From NCBI GenBank assembly GCA_951394405.1, contig OX596342.1, forward strand, positions 1 to 64,000: DNA of 64,000 bases, in the 5' to 3' direction. A program made the translations under genes and the position numbers. Shown piece after piece: positions 45,101 to 57,781 of the stretch. The stretch's first letter is position 1; each line of letters starts with the position of its first letter. The stretch is from Coprinellus micaceus. Its lineage: Eukaryota > Basidiomycota > Agaricomycetes > Agaricales > Psathyrellaceae. The notes under the pieces are model-generated. The model had not been told where the DNA came from and did no database searches. It saw only the letters and a program-made list of their open reading frames with translations.

Positions 45101-45332
45101 GGCGAGCGGTAGAGGAGGAGGAGGGGAAGACGAGGAGAGAGGAAGAGAGGGCGGAGGAGAGGAGAGAGATGTGGCAGGAGGAGGAGCGCCGTCCGTCGAC
45201 GTCCCTAGCGCCGGTGGGGCTTTCTCCGTGGTGGACTCTGCGATTTCTAGAGATTATCCTCGTCAGCGCCTGCTCCTTTCCTCTTTGCATTGAGGTAAAC
45301 GACGTACTGGAAGGTATTGAAGACGAAGGCAT
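42154..45332 (-). CDS. Ser/Pro-rich protein with a 1657-nt intron (486 aa)
   Basis: Exon 1 is 45308..45332 (MPSSSIPS), exon 2 is 44886..45246 and exon 3 is 42154..43228. Intron 1 is 61 nt (GTACGT..CTGAC..CTAG). Intron 2 runs from 43229 to 44885 (GTGAGT..TCTCTTAG), 1657 nt. Phases close and the sum of 1461 nt ends at TGA. The protein is low-complexity Ser/Pro/Thr with moderately distinctive parts: SAIFERDIEPILPPSPP, PHRIPRAKNTEQLEQSVPSV, KRLSFMSYSDLL and WEREGLGRSLEERIEKELS. The family is not recognised; the RIPRAKNTEQLEQSVPSVLD stretch should be the most conserved. A GT at 42158-42159 offers a further donor, so more exons to the left are possible. The intron is ~30 times longer than those of the left-arm genes and is filled with CpG-rich cgaacgaa-type DNA. 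Confidence 0.72.
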
Positions 45333-48300
45333 TATAGTAACTGGAGGAGGATGTGGTGGTACAAGATGAACGAATGAATTCAATGCCACATCCAATCCGA
45401 TCGCAACATCATCACGATCGCCTCGGTCGCGTCATCACTTTCACGTAACCTCGAGCGGTCTGGGCTTTCGGGCCTTTCCCTCTCGCGCTCTCAGTTCTTC
45501 CCCTCTGGTTTGGGTCTTAGAGCTAAGACAAGCACGGTAGGATGTAGAGCCGGTGCGCTAAGCGTGGCTCGTTGAGTGAGTGTAGCGTGCATTGTCCAAA
45601 CGAGACCCACAAAACGTCGAACGTCGGCGAAATACCCCAATGACGTATCCGTGCGACTTTTCCGACGCATGGGCCTGGGTCCGAGATATCGGAGCTCGGG
45701 ATTTGAGCGGGCAACGCCTCGGTGCCTTGCTGCGGCTGCGCACTACGCATCGCCTAGCTCTGCGATAGTGCTCCGAGTACGATAGCTAGTTTCGAATGAC
45801 AGTTAAAGTCGGCACTACGCGCTATTAGTGTAGAGCGCAGAACGTAGCACGTATCGAGGCGGTGCTAGACTGGGCAGAGGGTACGACTAGCTAGGGCGAT
45901 GCGGATGCGGTGGTCGAGAGGAGACGCGTTCGTTGGCATAGCTCTCAATTGACAGTCGCGTTCGTTCACCGTGACGTTTGGGCGACGCGTTTGGCTGTGT
46001 GTTATGTGTGTGTTATGAAGAACGATGTGTTTGGCTGTGTACCGGGAAGCATGTATGAGTGCCCTTGACCCTACCTAGGCTGAGCTCGAAACGACGACAG
46101 AGGTCCAGCGGAGGTGGAAGGAGTCGCTAAAGGCACAGCACGGGGTGGGGTAGGGGCGAAATGCCACACCGTCGACGCCAATTCGTCTTATCGGGATTTT
46201 CGATTGAGGACTCGCTTCCCCCGTTTAACCTCTCGCACATTAACTATTCGCCCGCACGATTGGCGAAGACTTCGAGGACTGACTCACGGGGAGAGGACTC
46301 GCGATTGGTCGTTTTTGAGCTCTGAACTTTTGTGAACTAACGAGGACGGGCGGTGGGATCGCCATTGACCGAGGTTGTTCCAAACGTGAACGCCGAACAT
46401 CACATCCTCGCGTTACAATGTTCTGAACGCTGGGATATTATATTAACCTATACTGATACGCTCCCTCCCGAGATAATGCCAAGCGCTTACCACGAGAACG
46501 ATTAACGCACCACCCGCAGAGCATGTTCGATCTCCGACCTGACGTACGTACACTTCGAATATACTGTCCCCACTCGAAGTGCCCAAACTCACCATCCCCA
46601 AACTCACAGATATCCTCGAATCCTACACGTTTACAGCCTTCTCCTTTCATACGCTGTATACATAGTCAGGCATCACCTATACCCTCGACGACCCGATGAG
46701 TGAGAGCCCATCCGCGTTCTCGCAGGGTACCATTTGCGTGGATACTTCGGGTACGGTTGGTTAATGGAAAGATGTGTGCTCACGGTTCGCGAATGAGACC
46801 ATCGTTTCATTCTCTGGCGATATCTATCAGACTGGACCGCGTTCCTCCGAGTCAAAGACCGCGTACGACCGCCCACGTTCTCAACGCGAATCCCGAGTGC
46901 ACCTTCCCGCGCCGCATAAATACGAGTGAAGTTGAGTAGCTTCGAGTGCACCAAAAGACCCTCAATCGACGTCGAGCGGGTTCCATCCGGCGTCCACCTC
47001 TATTCCACGTACGGCTCTCCGAGAATACTGCGATGATTGGCACTTCAGTAATACTTACATCGGCCACGAAGGCAACTGGCCTATACACCTCGGTCGGGAC
47101 TAGACTACCGGCTACCGGCTAGGCAACACGACTGCGGGAAATCTGTCTGCGGTCCGTCCTCTTGAATTTGAATTTTGCATGAGCAAGAGTGCGGAAGTTC
47201 GCCGATTTGTCGCAAGGGTAGCATTGTCACTTCCGACTGAGATTATCGCGAGTGGTTGGTACAGGGGTTTACCGTTGTCGACGCCTGATAACCTTCGGCA
47301 ACAAGGGTACGACGAGGCTGGGCCACGAGCGGAGTGTATTAGCACGAACGTTGGGATATTCGTTTCTCTCTATATACCTCAACGTCGAGGGTATATTGTG
47401 CGAGACGTTCTCAATTGCGGGACTGGGGCTACGCCGCATGCGAGTGGATGTAACTCTCAAGAGGAGACACGCTGGTTAACAAGCCGTTGGTCCGATAGCT
47501 CCGCGCAGTCGTTGGAGCCTCACCGTGTTAGTCCGAACGCATTTGGGTTGGTCAGAGGTACTTCGAACACCCCCCGCCGTACAAGACGTGCCAACGGAAC
47601 TGAGCGGACGGGATTTGTACGGAGGGTGGGTGTAGAAGGACGTCGCGAGGACGGGCGAGTAGTCCACGATCACCATCGATTCATCTGTTAATACGCTTCG
47701 AGCGCGCTGAAGCCCCAGCTCTCGATCCCGACCCTTGATCTTGCATAGGGAGCGAACGAGTGGAAATATGAAGAGACCGGACCATGGTTCTATAGTGTAG
47801 TGGTTATCACTCGAGATTCCGACCGCAGAACCTTGTCTATGCTTTTTTTGCACACCCTGAGCCGACACCTACAAGGTCCCAACACACCCCATGTACACTA
47901 CTGGATCACACGCACCTCTCACACGTAACTGACCGATCCGGCAAACCGCACAGGCGATACCTATCTATAACTAGTGGCACACCCAGGTTATACGAAATCC
48001 GATGAGCATTCTGCTCAATAGCGCAAACCAAGACAATGGGATATACGCGAACCACTCGGTCCTTCCCGTCCGCCCGCACATCGACGGAAATCTCCGCAAC
48101 TATACAACGGGTGGTTCTGAATGTCATGGTACGTCGATTACTTCCCCTTCCTCGGTATGTGGGTCGTCGCGTGAATTGCGAGTGACGGTCCTGGGCTTCT
48201 AGGAAACAATTTCTCCTTGACGTCGTCCACAGCCTGAGAGTCGATCCCAAGGTCTCCGTGCACTTCCCGGGCGTCGAACTCACCTTCCTCGATGTCTCGG

Positions 48301-50019
48301 GTGGAGCAGTCGTCGTAGTTGGATGAGCGCGCGAGAGTGCGAGTATCAGTGGTTAGTGGGGAGGATCAAATAAGGTGGGACTACGTGTCGCCATGTGGAC
48401 ACGTTCCGAGAATTATTCTTACATATCTATGTATTGATATCCAAGGACTTGGATTTGATGAGCTAGTGTCTGCTACTCGTGGACGGGTACCTTCGTAGCA
48501 GCGATTTTACAGATGAATGAGGTCTTCGGAGCGCATTGATTGACCCGCGAGCGATTCCAACTTATGTACCGGGCTTTGAATCAGCGTGCGGGATCGCTGC
48601 GGACACCACTGGAGTTCGTTTCACTGTAAAAACACCTTGGAAAGGAGGAGGTATCTCGCAGGTAGTAGAAATCGCCTCGAGCCTAGACTGAATAAATCCG
48701 GAGCACATATCAGGTCCCAACCCATGCTAAATAATTTGTGATTCCAACAACTATGAAAGATCTCGGTATCTCGTCCCGACGGGGTTGAGAGACGACTCCC
48801 AAACGGTCTGGTATCACTGACCGAGGTCAACAGCGGACTTGGGACTCAGAGTCAACTCGAAGGTCGAGGCGCTACGTGACGGGACGAGGCCAATCGTCTA
48901 TCCCACAGCACCCACCAAGGAAGTCTAGTGAGTACCGTTAGTTACGGTGAAGCGGAAGAGTTTCACGTGCGAACTGAACCCGGCCTGCGTCGAACTTCCC
49001 GTTGCGGTTGTGGATATTTTCACGGCTGAATTAGGGGGAAAAAAGAAGAATTGAAGTATCCGATCCCACTCAGTCGACCGTAGCGACTGAGTGGACTGCC
49101 TACAACGGGGATCTGAGGGGCGGAAATGAATGGCGGAAGACAGAAGAGAAAAAATAAGAACGAAAATGTCGACCGTCCTAGAGCGCTGGATATATGTCAA
49201 TCCACCACTAGCATGCGAGATCGCGTGCACGTTACAAGTCTTCCATCTGTCGAAGGTGTTCGGGGAACAGTTAATGTGGGTACGATCTGTCGGTTATCGC
49301 CCCAGCCTGTGCATCCCAACGGCGAAATTAGAATAGGAATGAGGCAGATAGGGCGAAGGACATTACGAACCTTGAGACAGACATAAGACACGCCGGAAGG
49401 GGAGAAATATTATTCGAGGCTATGCACGTATCCGATCGAACCCTCCTGCCCATGTCAATACTCTCCGAAACGATCGTAGTACTCGATGCCCCAGACAGTG
49501 TCGCACGCGGCGCGTTAAGATTTGGCGAGGCCTACGAGAAAGAAAAGCATTCCGGAGAATCGTGGGTGAGGTAGAGATCGATCGACAACCGGGGAACAAC
49601 CCCAGGTACGACGAGAGCGAAGTTTCGTCCAGTCTGTAGAACATCTGCTCTGGTTTTTACGAGGAAGGAAACCGACGAAGGTTGATAACAGCGAGTGGCT
49701 GGAGCCATACTCGAAACGGTACAACCTATGCACCCGACGACTCAATTCGCGACCATTTAGATAACCTCAAACCTTATGCGGTTACACCCTTTGTCTTGTC
49801 TCATACGCTACATGGTCAGATATCGTGTCTCCATCCTTGGAACTTTCGACGGGCGCGAGAACCTGGCCTCACACGACCCCATTCTATGAACCCCTCACCC
49901 AGGTACACCGTATGAACCGTCCGATTCGCCCAACGCGTCCTGTAAACTCCCACCCATCTGTCAAACCTCCGATTGTTCTTCCGGGAAACTGGTGGATTGG
50001 ACTTCATTCACCATTCAAC
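45333..50019. other. Long CpG-rich stretch with scattered exon-like fragments
   Basis: About 4.7 kb with no convincing gene. A plus-strand fragment at about 48231-48328 (LRVDPKVSVHFPGVELTFLD then VSGGAVVVVG and a stop) follows a plausible CTTGACG..CCACAG acceptor, but I found no partner exon. The C-terminal coiled coil expected for the FHA gene at 50020-51108 was looked for here and not found. Confidence 0.4.
47786..47832 (+). ncRNA. Internally deleted tRNA-like relic
   Basis: The sequence opens with GGTTCTATAGTGTAGTGGTT and continues ATCAC, a typical eukaryotic tRNA 5' half with an A box. It closes with AGAACC, which pairs with the first six bases GGTTCT. The T arm and B box are missing, leaving only 47 nt. 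This looks like a tRNA gene, perhaps for glutamine, that lost its 3' half internally. Confidence 0.5.
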
Positions 50020-51108
50020 TCACTCCCGCCGTCGAACTCTGATGCGGGCTGTCCGAATGGGCTTGGGCGGCTTGCTGTTATCGTCGACGAGCGTAGCGAG
50101 CCGGGGGTAAGAGTTGAGTTGAGTCGGGTAGGAGAGCGTAAAATCAAAGTACACGTCAGCTTTCACATCTCCACTCCCCCAGCTAACAAGCCGAGGTAAC
50201 GTGAAACGCACCTCAACCTCCGCCCCCCGCGCCACTGCCGCGTCCTGTTCGCTATAGACACAGAGGACGCGTGCGCTGACCTTGGGGTGGACGACCGTTC
50301 TGTTGTCCATGCCTACGATGTCGATACCGAAATCCTGTGAGTTGTAAGGACCGTTGGAGTCGATCGGGATCCCGGGGTCGTACGAGCAAAGGGGACGTAT
50401 AACGCCGACACAAAGGGGAGAAACCAGGAACGGTCCAACGATAGCGTCGTCGGATATCGAGCGGCGACAGCGTCCGCAGCGGCGATGGGTGGGTCGGCGA
50501 ACACATACGACCAGGAAGGGAGACAGAGCGGGAGATAGAGAGAGGGAGTGACGGAAGAATATGAGAAACACTCCATCGAAAGACATGAAGGAGAGAGGAG
50601 ACGTACGATAATATCGTCACTTCTGAGCTCGCAGGGATCTGACTCCACGGCCTCGGCGCTGAGACGCGCGCCATTGATGAAGGTGCCGTTGGAGGACTTG
50701 ACGTCTTTGATGATGATCTAAGGGTGAATGTGTTAGTGTGGGTGAAGACGTACGTGGTGGGGCGGGGTGGCGCGTATAACTCGAGCTCGCGCCCGTACGT
50801 TGACCCGCCTCGACGACGACGACGACGACTCCCCTGCCGGGTAGGACAAAAAGACGGAAACCCACCTTTCCAGCCTCCTCCCACACCTCCGCGTGCTGCC
50901 TACTCAACACCTGAGTATCAAAATACCCATTGTTCTCCCCCGGCGCCGTCCTCGGGCTCCTCTGCCTCCCAAATGTCACATGCCGCCCGTCGTTCAGGGC
51001 AAGATGCTTCGTGACGAAGCTGTTGTTCAGCGGGTAGAGGTATAGCGCTGGGTAGGGGAGGCTGGAGGAGGGGTCAACGCTGTTTGGGGGAGAGGTGGTC
51101 GTGGCCAT
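50020..51108 (-). CDS. FHA-domain protein resembling the SLMAP/Far10 N-terminus (222 aa as read)
   Basis: Exons are 50866..51108, 50607..50717 and 50020..50334, with introns of 148 and 272 nt, all phase 0. Residues ~18-120 form an FHA domain with the phosphothreonine-binding residues visible: VTFGRQ, VLSRQHAEVWEE and KDVKSSNGTFINGARL. The flanking sequence YPALYLYPLNNSFVTKHLAL, the GYFD stretch and DFGIDIVGMDNRTVVHPKVS match the SLMAP/Far10 type, a STRIPAK phosphatase-kinase complex subunit, normally membrane-anchored with a long coiled coil. Here the frame continues past a GTGCGT donor at 50210-50211 and stops at 50020. Either further exons lie far to the left, or the gene is truncated. The start MATTTSPP at 51108 is the first good ATG. 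Confidence 0.78.
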
Positions 51109-54100
51109 GATGCTGTCGAGAGAGGAAGAGGAGGGAGCGGACGCTGCGGTCGGGGTGAACGTGCTGTGTGCAGGCACGGGTACTGGTACGGGCGTCTACT
51201 GTTTCGTTCGTCGTCGTTCGTTATTCTTTAGCTTCTTCGTCGCCGTCTTTCTTGCGTTCCTCTCCTCCTATTCGTCGTAGGCTATCCGCGCCTCTTTATA
51301 TGCCCAGAGAGTCGGCGAACGAGCGCTCTAGGGGGAGATGAGTCGATGAGGTGTGTAGGACGGGAAGGGAAGGGGCGACAAAGACAGCAGTGTGGATCGC
51401 AGATATCCTGTTTGGGAGCATTCTGGATGCCGAAGAGTGGCAAACGCCGAAATGAAATGCTGTTTAGCCTTGATGCCGGTGGGAAAGGACGTTATTGATT
51501 TCGAGTCAGGAGAGAGGCGAGGTTGACTGCGCGCACGTCGTTTAGCCCCTGAATTGCAGCTCGACATGAACCGCAGCCACCTCGAATGGCACGAATGACT
51601 CGGTACATTCACGTTCACTTCATTTCTAGGGGTGTGGCGGCTGAAGGACCCTGCATATCGGTGGAGCCCACGTCTGCCACAGCACGAACAACTGCCAATT
51701 AATCTCTGCAGAGTGTTCAACGGATGCATTCATTCATCCCGCTCCGGCGTCGGCCCCAATCCCCGAGCACAACGACAGTCCTCGAGGGTCACCTTCTCTG
51801 ATGTAACGTAGAGTCTCGAGTTCATCGTCTGTCTCCTAGTACATCATAAAAAGGTCGATAGCATTTCTGCGCGATATGCGAAGGTATGAAAGGCATGCGA
51901 GGGTATGGGGGCGGGCTGCATTCGTTGAGTGGATAGAACATTAGCTGCATAAATGCAAGCGGCCGCATTTGTGCAGCCGTGGACTAGATCATAGTAGATG
52001 TGGATTCCAAATGCAGTCGGAATTCACGGGCGCGTATCAACGGCTACGCTTGGGTCTCCGACTTGAGGGCAAACTCTGCAGAACAGCGTGCACGGAATTC
52101 AGTATATAGGAAAAAATAGTATACAGAGATGTGGACTATGAGAGGAATATGCAGGCTATGGAATGAGGGCTCGCGCACGTAGGACGCTCGCGTGATATTA
52201 AGAAGGGAAGCTGAGCTCCTAACAGTACTCTACGGCGCTTACAGAGGGACTCGGGACTACAAAATTATTTTATTCGCGATGAAGAGCCTCCCATTCGTGA
52301 GTTTATTATTTGTGCGTTCTGCGTGGATTACCTCCCCCCGTCTAACTCAGTACGGTGGACGACCGACCACAGTGGGTCCCAACACGCGATTCCCACTCAT
52401 ATAGCGACCCCCTTACTGGCTAGTATCCTCGGGCGCGCCTTTACACCACCTTCTGCGTCGTGTGAAGAGGCGATCCGCGGGATTAGAGGTCCAGGTTCGA
52501 ACGCAAACGGTGTTAAAGCAATGGAATCGCGGTCTCTCGACTCGAACGCCGCGTAGGACTGGCCCCGCTATTGCCGACGAAATTGTCCAACGTTCCCCCG
52601 AATCTACTGCTCCGAACAGGCGGGGAAACAGTCGATGGCGACGTCCGTATTTCCGGGTGCATGCGAATGTCACGTAAGGGTGAATTCGGCTTGCGGGTGA
52701 GTTTGTGAACGGCTCGTATGTTCGCAGCACGTACAGTCTCCCTCTGTGGGGTTTCCATACTGAGCTTGTGCGGGCCAAGGCCTGACGTAATCTTCGCACG
52801 CATAATTGCATGGTGCTTCAAGTAGCGAACCAAGACGACAGGTACTCCCGGGAGTCGAATGTTATCTGACTCATTTTTTATGCGAGAGGGGCCAGAAATC
52901 CAAGGTTAGAGTACCGAAGCTATGCTTACTGCAGCGGTCCCGGGGCCAAAAAGAGTGACCGTATTCCCACCTCGTAAGAGTACCTGCATCCAACGTCGCC
53001 CGTACACACGCATCACCCCTGTACGGAAATGAATCTCGAAGCATTGTCGTTCAACGGATGGGGGACGGACTACACTCTGAGGATCGGACCGCACAGTGCT
53101 CCATATACGCGATGCTCACAGCTGCGCAATGCACAATGCGCATAAAAACCCGGTTATTCGATGGTATGGTGTAGAAGTAGGCCGAGGAACGCATTGTGTG
53201 CCCGGGAGGCTAGGAGGAGCGCGTACGGACAAGGTAGCGACCCCACTTGGCGTACAGAAGATGAACCGTCTCGTGTCATGGGACTCAACACGCTACGCGC
53301 CTAGCCCCCGAGTCACTCCCACAAAGCGTTCGGATTAATGGCCAGCAAAGGGCTCACGAGTCAACCAGACGCACCGTCGTACGCCCTAACTCATAAGGCG
53401 CCTTCTCATCTGAGCCACACCCAGTCCATTCCACAGATGGAATTAAACATGAGGGCGGTACAGAGGAAAAGCGCTCGTGGTGGTCAGGGTGTAAGTCGGG
53501 CGTACCTAAGGTTGAACGGAGAGAAGCCATAGCATACGCGCACGCCGGAGCAGAGACGTCGACGAAGCACAGTCAGTCGAAGGTTTGGCCCTTTTCGGAT
53601 CTGAGGTGCGTGTAGGTTCCGTCGAACTGATTGAGCGAAGCGAGGATTCAAGGGGCGTTCCTCGAGTTGTCGACCAAGCAAAAGGGACGTTGAAGGAACG
53701 ATGAGCTACTAACAGTCGTGAACAGACCCCTCGTTCACAGCGTATACAGCAGGAGAGACGTCACCCGCTCAGGCAAATGGAAAAGATGCATCCAAATCGC
53801 GCTTGAGAACGGGCGGCCTGGAGAGCACAGGGACCGAGGATATACTCCGATCGGCGTCACCCAGGTATAAGCGAACTAAGCGATGTGGAAAAGCGCCTGG
53901 CGAATGCACGACACAAGTACCGTAAAAAAGAGAGTTAGTCCTCCACTTCCCACCGCCCCGATACACCGTGGGCGCCAGAGGTCAGATGTTCCGCGTCCAG
54001 CCCATTCCCAACATGGAAGTGAACATATAACAAGCACGGAAGAATGAGCTCGCGACAACCTCGGTGTAAGTTGGGCAACATGACAGACAGGTTTAGCCAA

Positions 54101-54917
54101 ACGGATCCTTAGCGAAAGGTCCTCGAACGCTCGAGGCTGAGCAGGCTCTGCAGAGCAGCAATCCGCGTACTAGAGGTAGCAAGCGACAAGCGTAGGGAAG
54201 AAGAAACAACATCTTCTTGATTGACGATCCTCGCGATCGGGGTTGATTCGGAGAGACGTCCACGGCCCTCCAAAGGCCCAATACCTTCAGAGGACCGCCA
54301 ACATACGAGAGCCAGCCCTCCCATACGACTGGCAGAACACCCACACTCTCCGGTGCCATAATCTGCGACAAGTCCAGCACATTCCAAGCACGGGAGTGAG
54401 CTGGCGAGCGAACAGAGAGAGCACTCTGGATGTTACGGGTGTAGCCCTCGGTCGGGAAAAGCTAAGTACTACCGAGGAAAGAGATAGCGAATGCAGTTGT
54501 AGAGCGGGAGGTCGACTGTACGAGCCTAAACGTGTTCTATGGTAGACACCCACAAGTCGGGGAAGAACGTGGTTTTAGCTTTGATCGTTCGAGCAACGTG
54601 CGGCGGCCTAGAGGACGTCTCCGTCGAGAGCGTTGTGGAGGAAGGAACATACCGACTGCACAGGCGGATCCAGGGAGCTCCCACCAAGCCGAACGTCGAA
54701 GCGGAGGGAGAGCATAGCAGTGAAGGTACAGGAACGACACCTGATTATACGTCGGATGTGTACGACCGAACCAGGTGACGTGTGCGGTATTCCAGACACC
54801 TACACAAACTGGTACGCTAAAACGCCGCGCTCTGCCCTCCAGTAGGCACTGCCGCACACCCACTGTTCGGCCAGCTTCTGATCTGAGCCGCACAATGCAA
54901 AAGCACGATGGCATTTG
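51109..54917. other. Sparse region right of the FHA gene
   Basis: Nearest the FHA gene this includes its 5' untranslated region and promoter. The remaining ~3.7 kb has only short frames without splice structure, and an isolated B-box-like GGTTCGAAC near 52494. I see no gene. Confidence 0.4.
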
Positions 54918-56230
54918 ATTAAATGATCCACTGTTATACGAGAGCCAAACCATTAAATGTATTGTGTTTAAATGACTGCGTTTAAACACCGTTGCACATA
55001 GCACATGTTTTCCAGACGCGAGTGCTTTGCTACCATTTAAACAGCAATTAAATGAGTCGCGACGTGGAGAATGTTGTCCCGCCCGGGCGATTCAAACACA
55101 TGACTGGCATTTAATCAGATCGGCCGAACTGGAAACAAGTTATAGTTGGTTAAACACAACGTAGAAGGCCCTGTGGAAAGCTACGTACAAGCGGGTAGGT
55201 ACAATTAAATACGGTCAGCTCGAGCATTTAAACGGTGGCCAAAACCTCGAGCTCGTTCAATCAGGTGGAACCCCTGAGCGGCTGAGCCAGAGGGCGAGAG
55301 GGCCCAGCAATAGACAGGGGGTCTTTCAGCATCTGCAGGGCCCTTGCGCTAGGCGACGGGGATTGCGGGATGCAACCGTCAAAGACACGGGTGCCAGTCT
55401 CGGAGTCGAGCATGTTTAATCAGGTGTGAGGCCTGTTTAAACGGAGCTCGAATACCCCTGATGGCCCGAAGTGCCGCCGACGCCAACCCAAAGGCCGACA
55501 CGCCTTTCCCTGCAAGCCCCTCGACACCAAGTCCGGTGGTGGTGGTCGAGGGAAGAGAGGGGATGGGGCCGTTGATAAAAGGCCGCCGACTTATATATCC
55601 CTCGGGTATTTGGCCGATCCAAACAGTCGCGTCGCGTTGCGAAATCACGAGGCGACTTCGTTGAACGAAAACAAACACGGCTAAGCATGACACGCTCGGC
55701 CAAGCTTTAGCCGGTGATAAATATGGGGGACATCGGGTGTCCACCCGCACTTCTCTTCCCTCCCTCCCTTACTGCGCCGGCAGTGGAGGGAGGGGACTTG
55801 GAGAATGTCGGCGACTTCGCTCGCTGCGGGCAGTGAGGGCAGGGTGGCGGCGGTGATGCGCGAGATAGGGGTTCGAGCTCCGATTTAATCAGTGATTAAT
55901 CGGCCTTCGCATCCTGAGTTGCACTGCGGCCCTATCGTCACGCCACGTCCACTTTGCGTATTTACCCGAGAGGCTGCCAGTCCTTTATATACGTACCTAG
56001 ATGTAATAATTTACTAATAAAACCTACCCTTCAATTCACGCAAATCTCGCTCCCTCCGCACGTGAACGTTTAAACCGTTGGTGGTAATTAAATGGTGTGG
56101 TGCAGACCAGCGTTCACCCTGGCGAGGTTACGAGCTGCCGCACAAACCACTGGTTCAAGGATTTAAATATCATGATTTAAATGCAACACATTTAATTGTT
56201 GGGCCCTGTGTAACAGGGGATCATTTAAAC
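54918..56230. repeat. Cluster of TTTAAA-type motifs in GC-rich DNA
   Basis: Roughly twenty short words of the form (C/G)ATTTAAT, GTTTAAAC, CATTTAAAC, AATTAAATG and GATTTAAAT occur at about 54918, 54951, 54965, 54980, 55034, 55046, 55109, 55148, 55225, 55412, 55435, 55882, 56068, 56087, 56158 and 56222. Many are followed by (C/A)GG or CAG. They stand out because the surrounding sequence is GC-rich. No gene is supported here. Confidence 0.6.
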
Positions 56231-57433
56231 AAATCCCATCGGGTTACAGCACAATGTTCATTTGGAAGATGGAAATGAACATGTCGGCGGTGACAGAGGA
56301 GGAGCTCGTGACGATGTGGGTGTACTTCGGGCGTCGTGGAGTGCTACAGTGGGAAACGAAGGCAAACACGGACGGAGAACGGAAGCGATGAGCCGGGTAG
56401 TCGGAGTAACCAGCACGAGTGCAGATGTCCATTGTCCAGAATCATCCAGCGGACGGTAACATCGAGCGGCCCCCACACGGTGGGACAACCAGAACATAGG
56501 GCCAACAGCACCGGACACTAGGGAGGGACAGCAAGATAAGGCCCGTCGGCACGTCGAGAGAAAGATGGACAGGGCCCAAGTTCTGCGGTGAAAGGGTCGC
56601 TTAATTCACCAAGGATGGAGGTGCGTAGAGAAGAACGCGCCGTCTACTCGTCCCATCATTCAATCCGCACTAGATCGTTCCTCCGTTCCATCATGTCGCC
56701 TCGATTTGAATCTTCAAGAGCGACTGCGAGCCACGTCACCAGGACGGAAATGCATGAGGAGGGAAAGAATCTCTGAAAGCCAAGAAGAATAGAGTTGCGT
56801 AGATGGGTGAAGGAGGAAGAGAAGAGGATCGATCGATCGATCGATCGTGGCGATTGTGATAGTGACGGTCTGATAAGGCTCGGAAAACGCCGACACGGGG
56901 TTCAAAACGGATTCACTCAACCCCGATTGGCTATACGCCATTTTCCCCTTGGCCAACAACTGTCACCATCGATCTGCCCATTGCTCCAGCTCGCTTATCT
57001 CAAACATCCTCTCATCTGGTGATCCTAGCCTCGTTCTATGTACTCGAGAGGTTTATCCGGCGCTGCGATTCTCTGAATCGATCGCGATCTCGAGGCCATT
57101 CGCGCAGACGGCTGAATGTTGAAACGGAGACAGATCTAATGCACCTCCACGTACGTGGGTGATGCGATCTAGCTCTATAGTAATCGTCGTTGTAGTTGTC
57201 TGCACCAAACGGTCTCGGAGAGTTCCCGCTTTCTGGGGGTTCAAGGTACTCTAGAGTCTGGGCTGGTTGAGTGCCGGTTTCCACTCTGGTCGATCTTCCT
57301 CTGCTATCGGGTTTACGCCATGCCCACTGGCACTCCTCTGGATCGAACAATCCTCACCCATTGGTGGCCTGACGTAGATCTCTACGGGGCGCCGTATTTG
57401 AGGGTCATACCGTCCGTGAGTGTTCGTGACATT
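56231..57433. other. Sparse region
   Basis: No supported gene. A (GATC) run of about five copies lies near 56827. Confidence 0.4.
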
Positions 57434-57781
57434 GTTCGCCTCTTCGGGGATCCCACTCCGTATGTCTGGGAGCGTCAGTTCCCTACCTTTACAGGGTTGA
57501 ACAGCGAACCCATGAAAAGTACGCATTTCACAGGACATGAGCAGATTCAACGCCATCCCTGGAATGAGTCCCGCCATGCGAAAGCCACAGGCCCCAAGCA
57601 CCTGGCAATCGTCGTCGACCCACCTCACTGGTATACCAAGGGAACAGGCCGACGAAGCAGCAGATAGCCATATCACGATCGTCATTGAATACCACTCTGC
57701 GCTGTTTGGGAGTCCCATCCCTGTAAAGGTAGGGAACCGACGCTCCCAGACACACGGAGTGGGATCCCCGAAGAGGCGAAC
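57434..57781. repeat. 63-bp inverted repeat with 222-bp spacer
   Basis: Arms 57434-57496 (GTTCGCCTCTTCGGGGATCC ... CCTACCTTTACAGGG) and 57719-57781 are reverse complements at 61 of 63 positions. The spacer is 57497-57718. Open frames cross it on both strands, so each arm encodes related peptides (RLFGDPTPYVWERQFPTFTG and RLFGDPTPCVWERRFPTFTG) in opposite directions. Confidence 0.9.

Noticed and set aside
47786..47832. Functional tRNA gene
   Set aside because: Only 47 nt long, with no T arm or B box and no proper anticodon stem.
42154..51108. One giant gene joining the FHA exons to the Ser/Pro-rich exons
   Set aside because: The phase does not close between exon 50212..50334 and 44886..45246, and exon 45308..45332 supplies its own ATG, so two genes are simpler.
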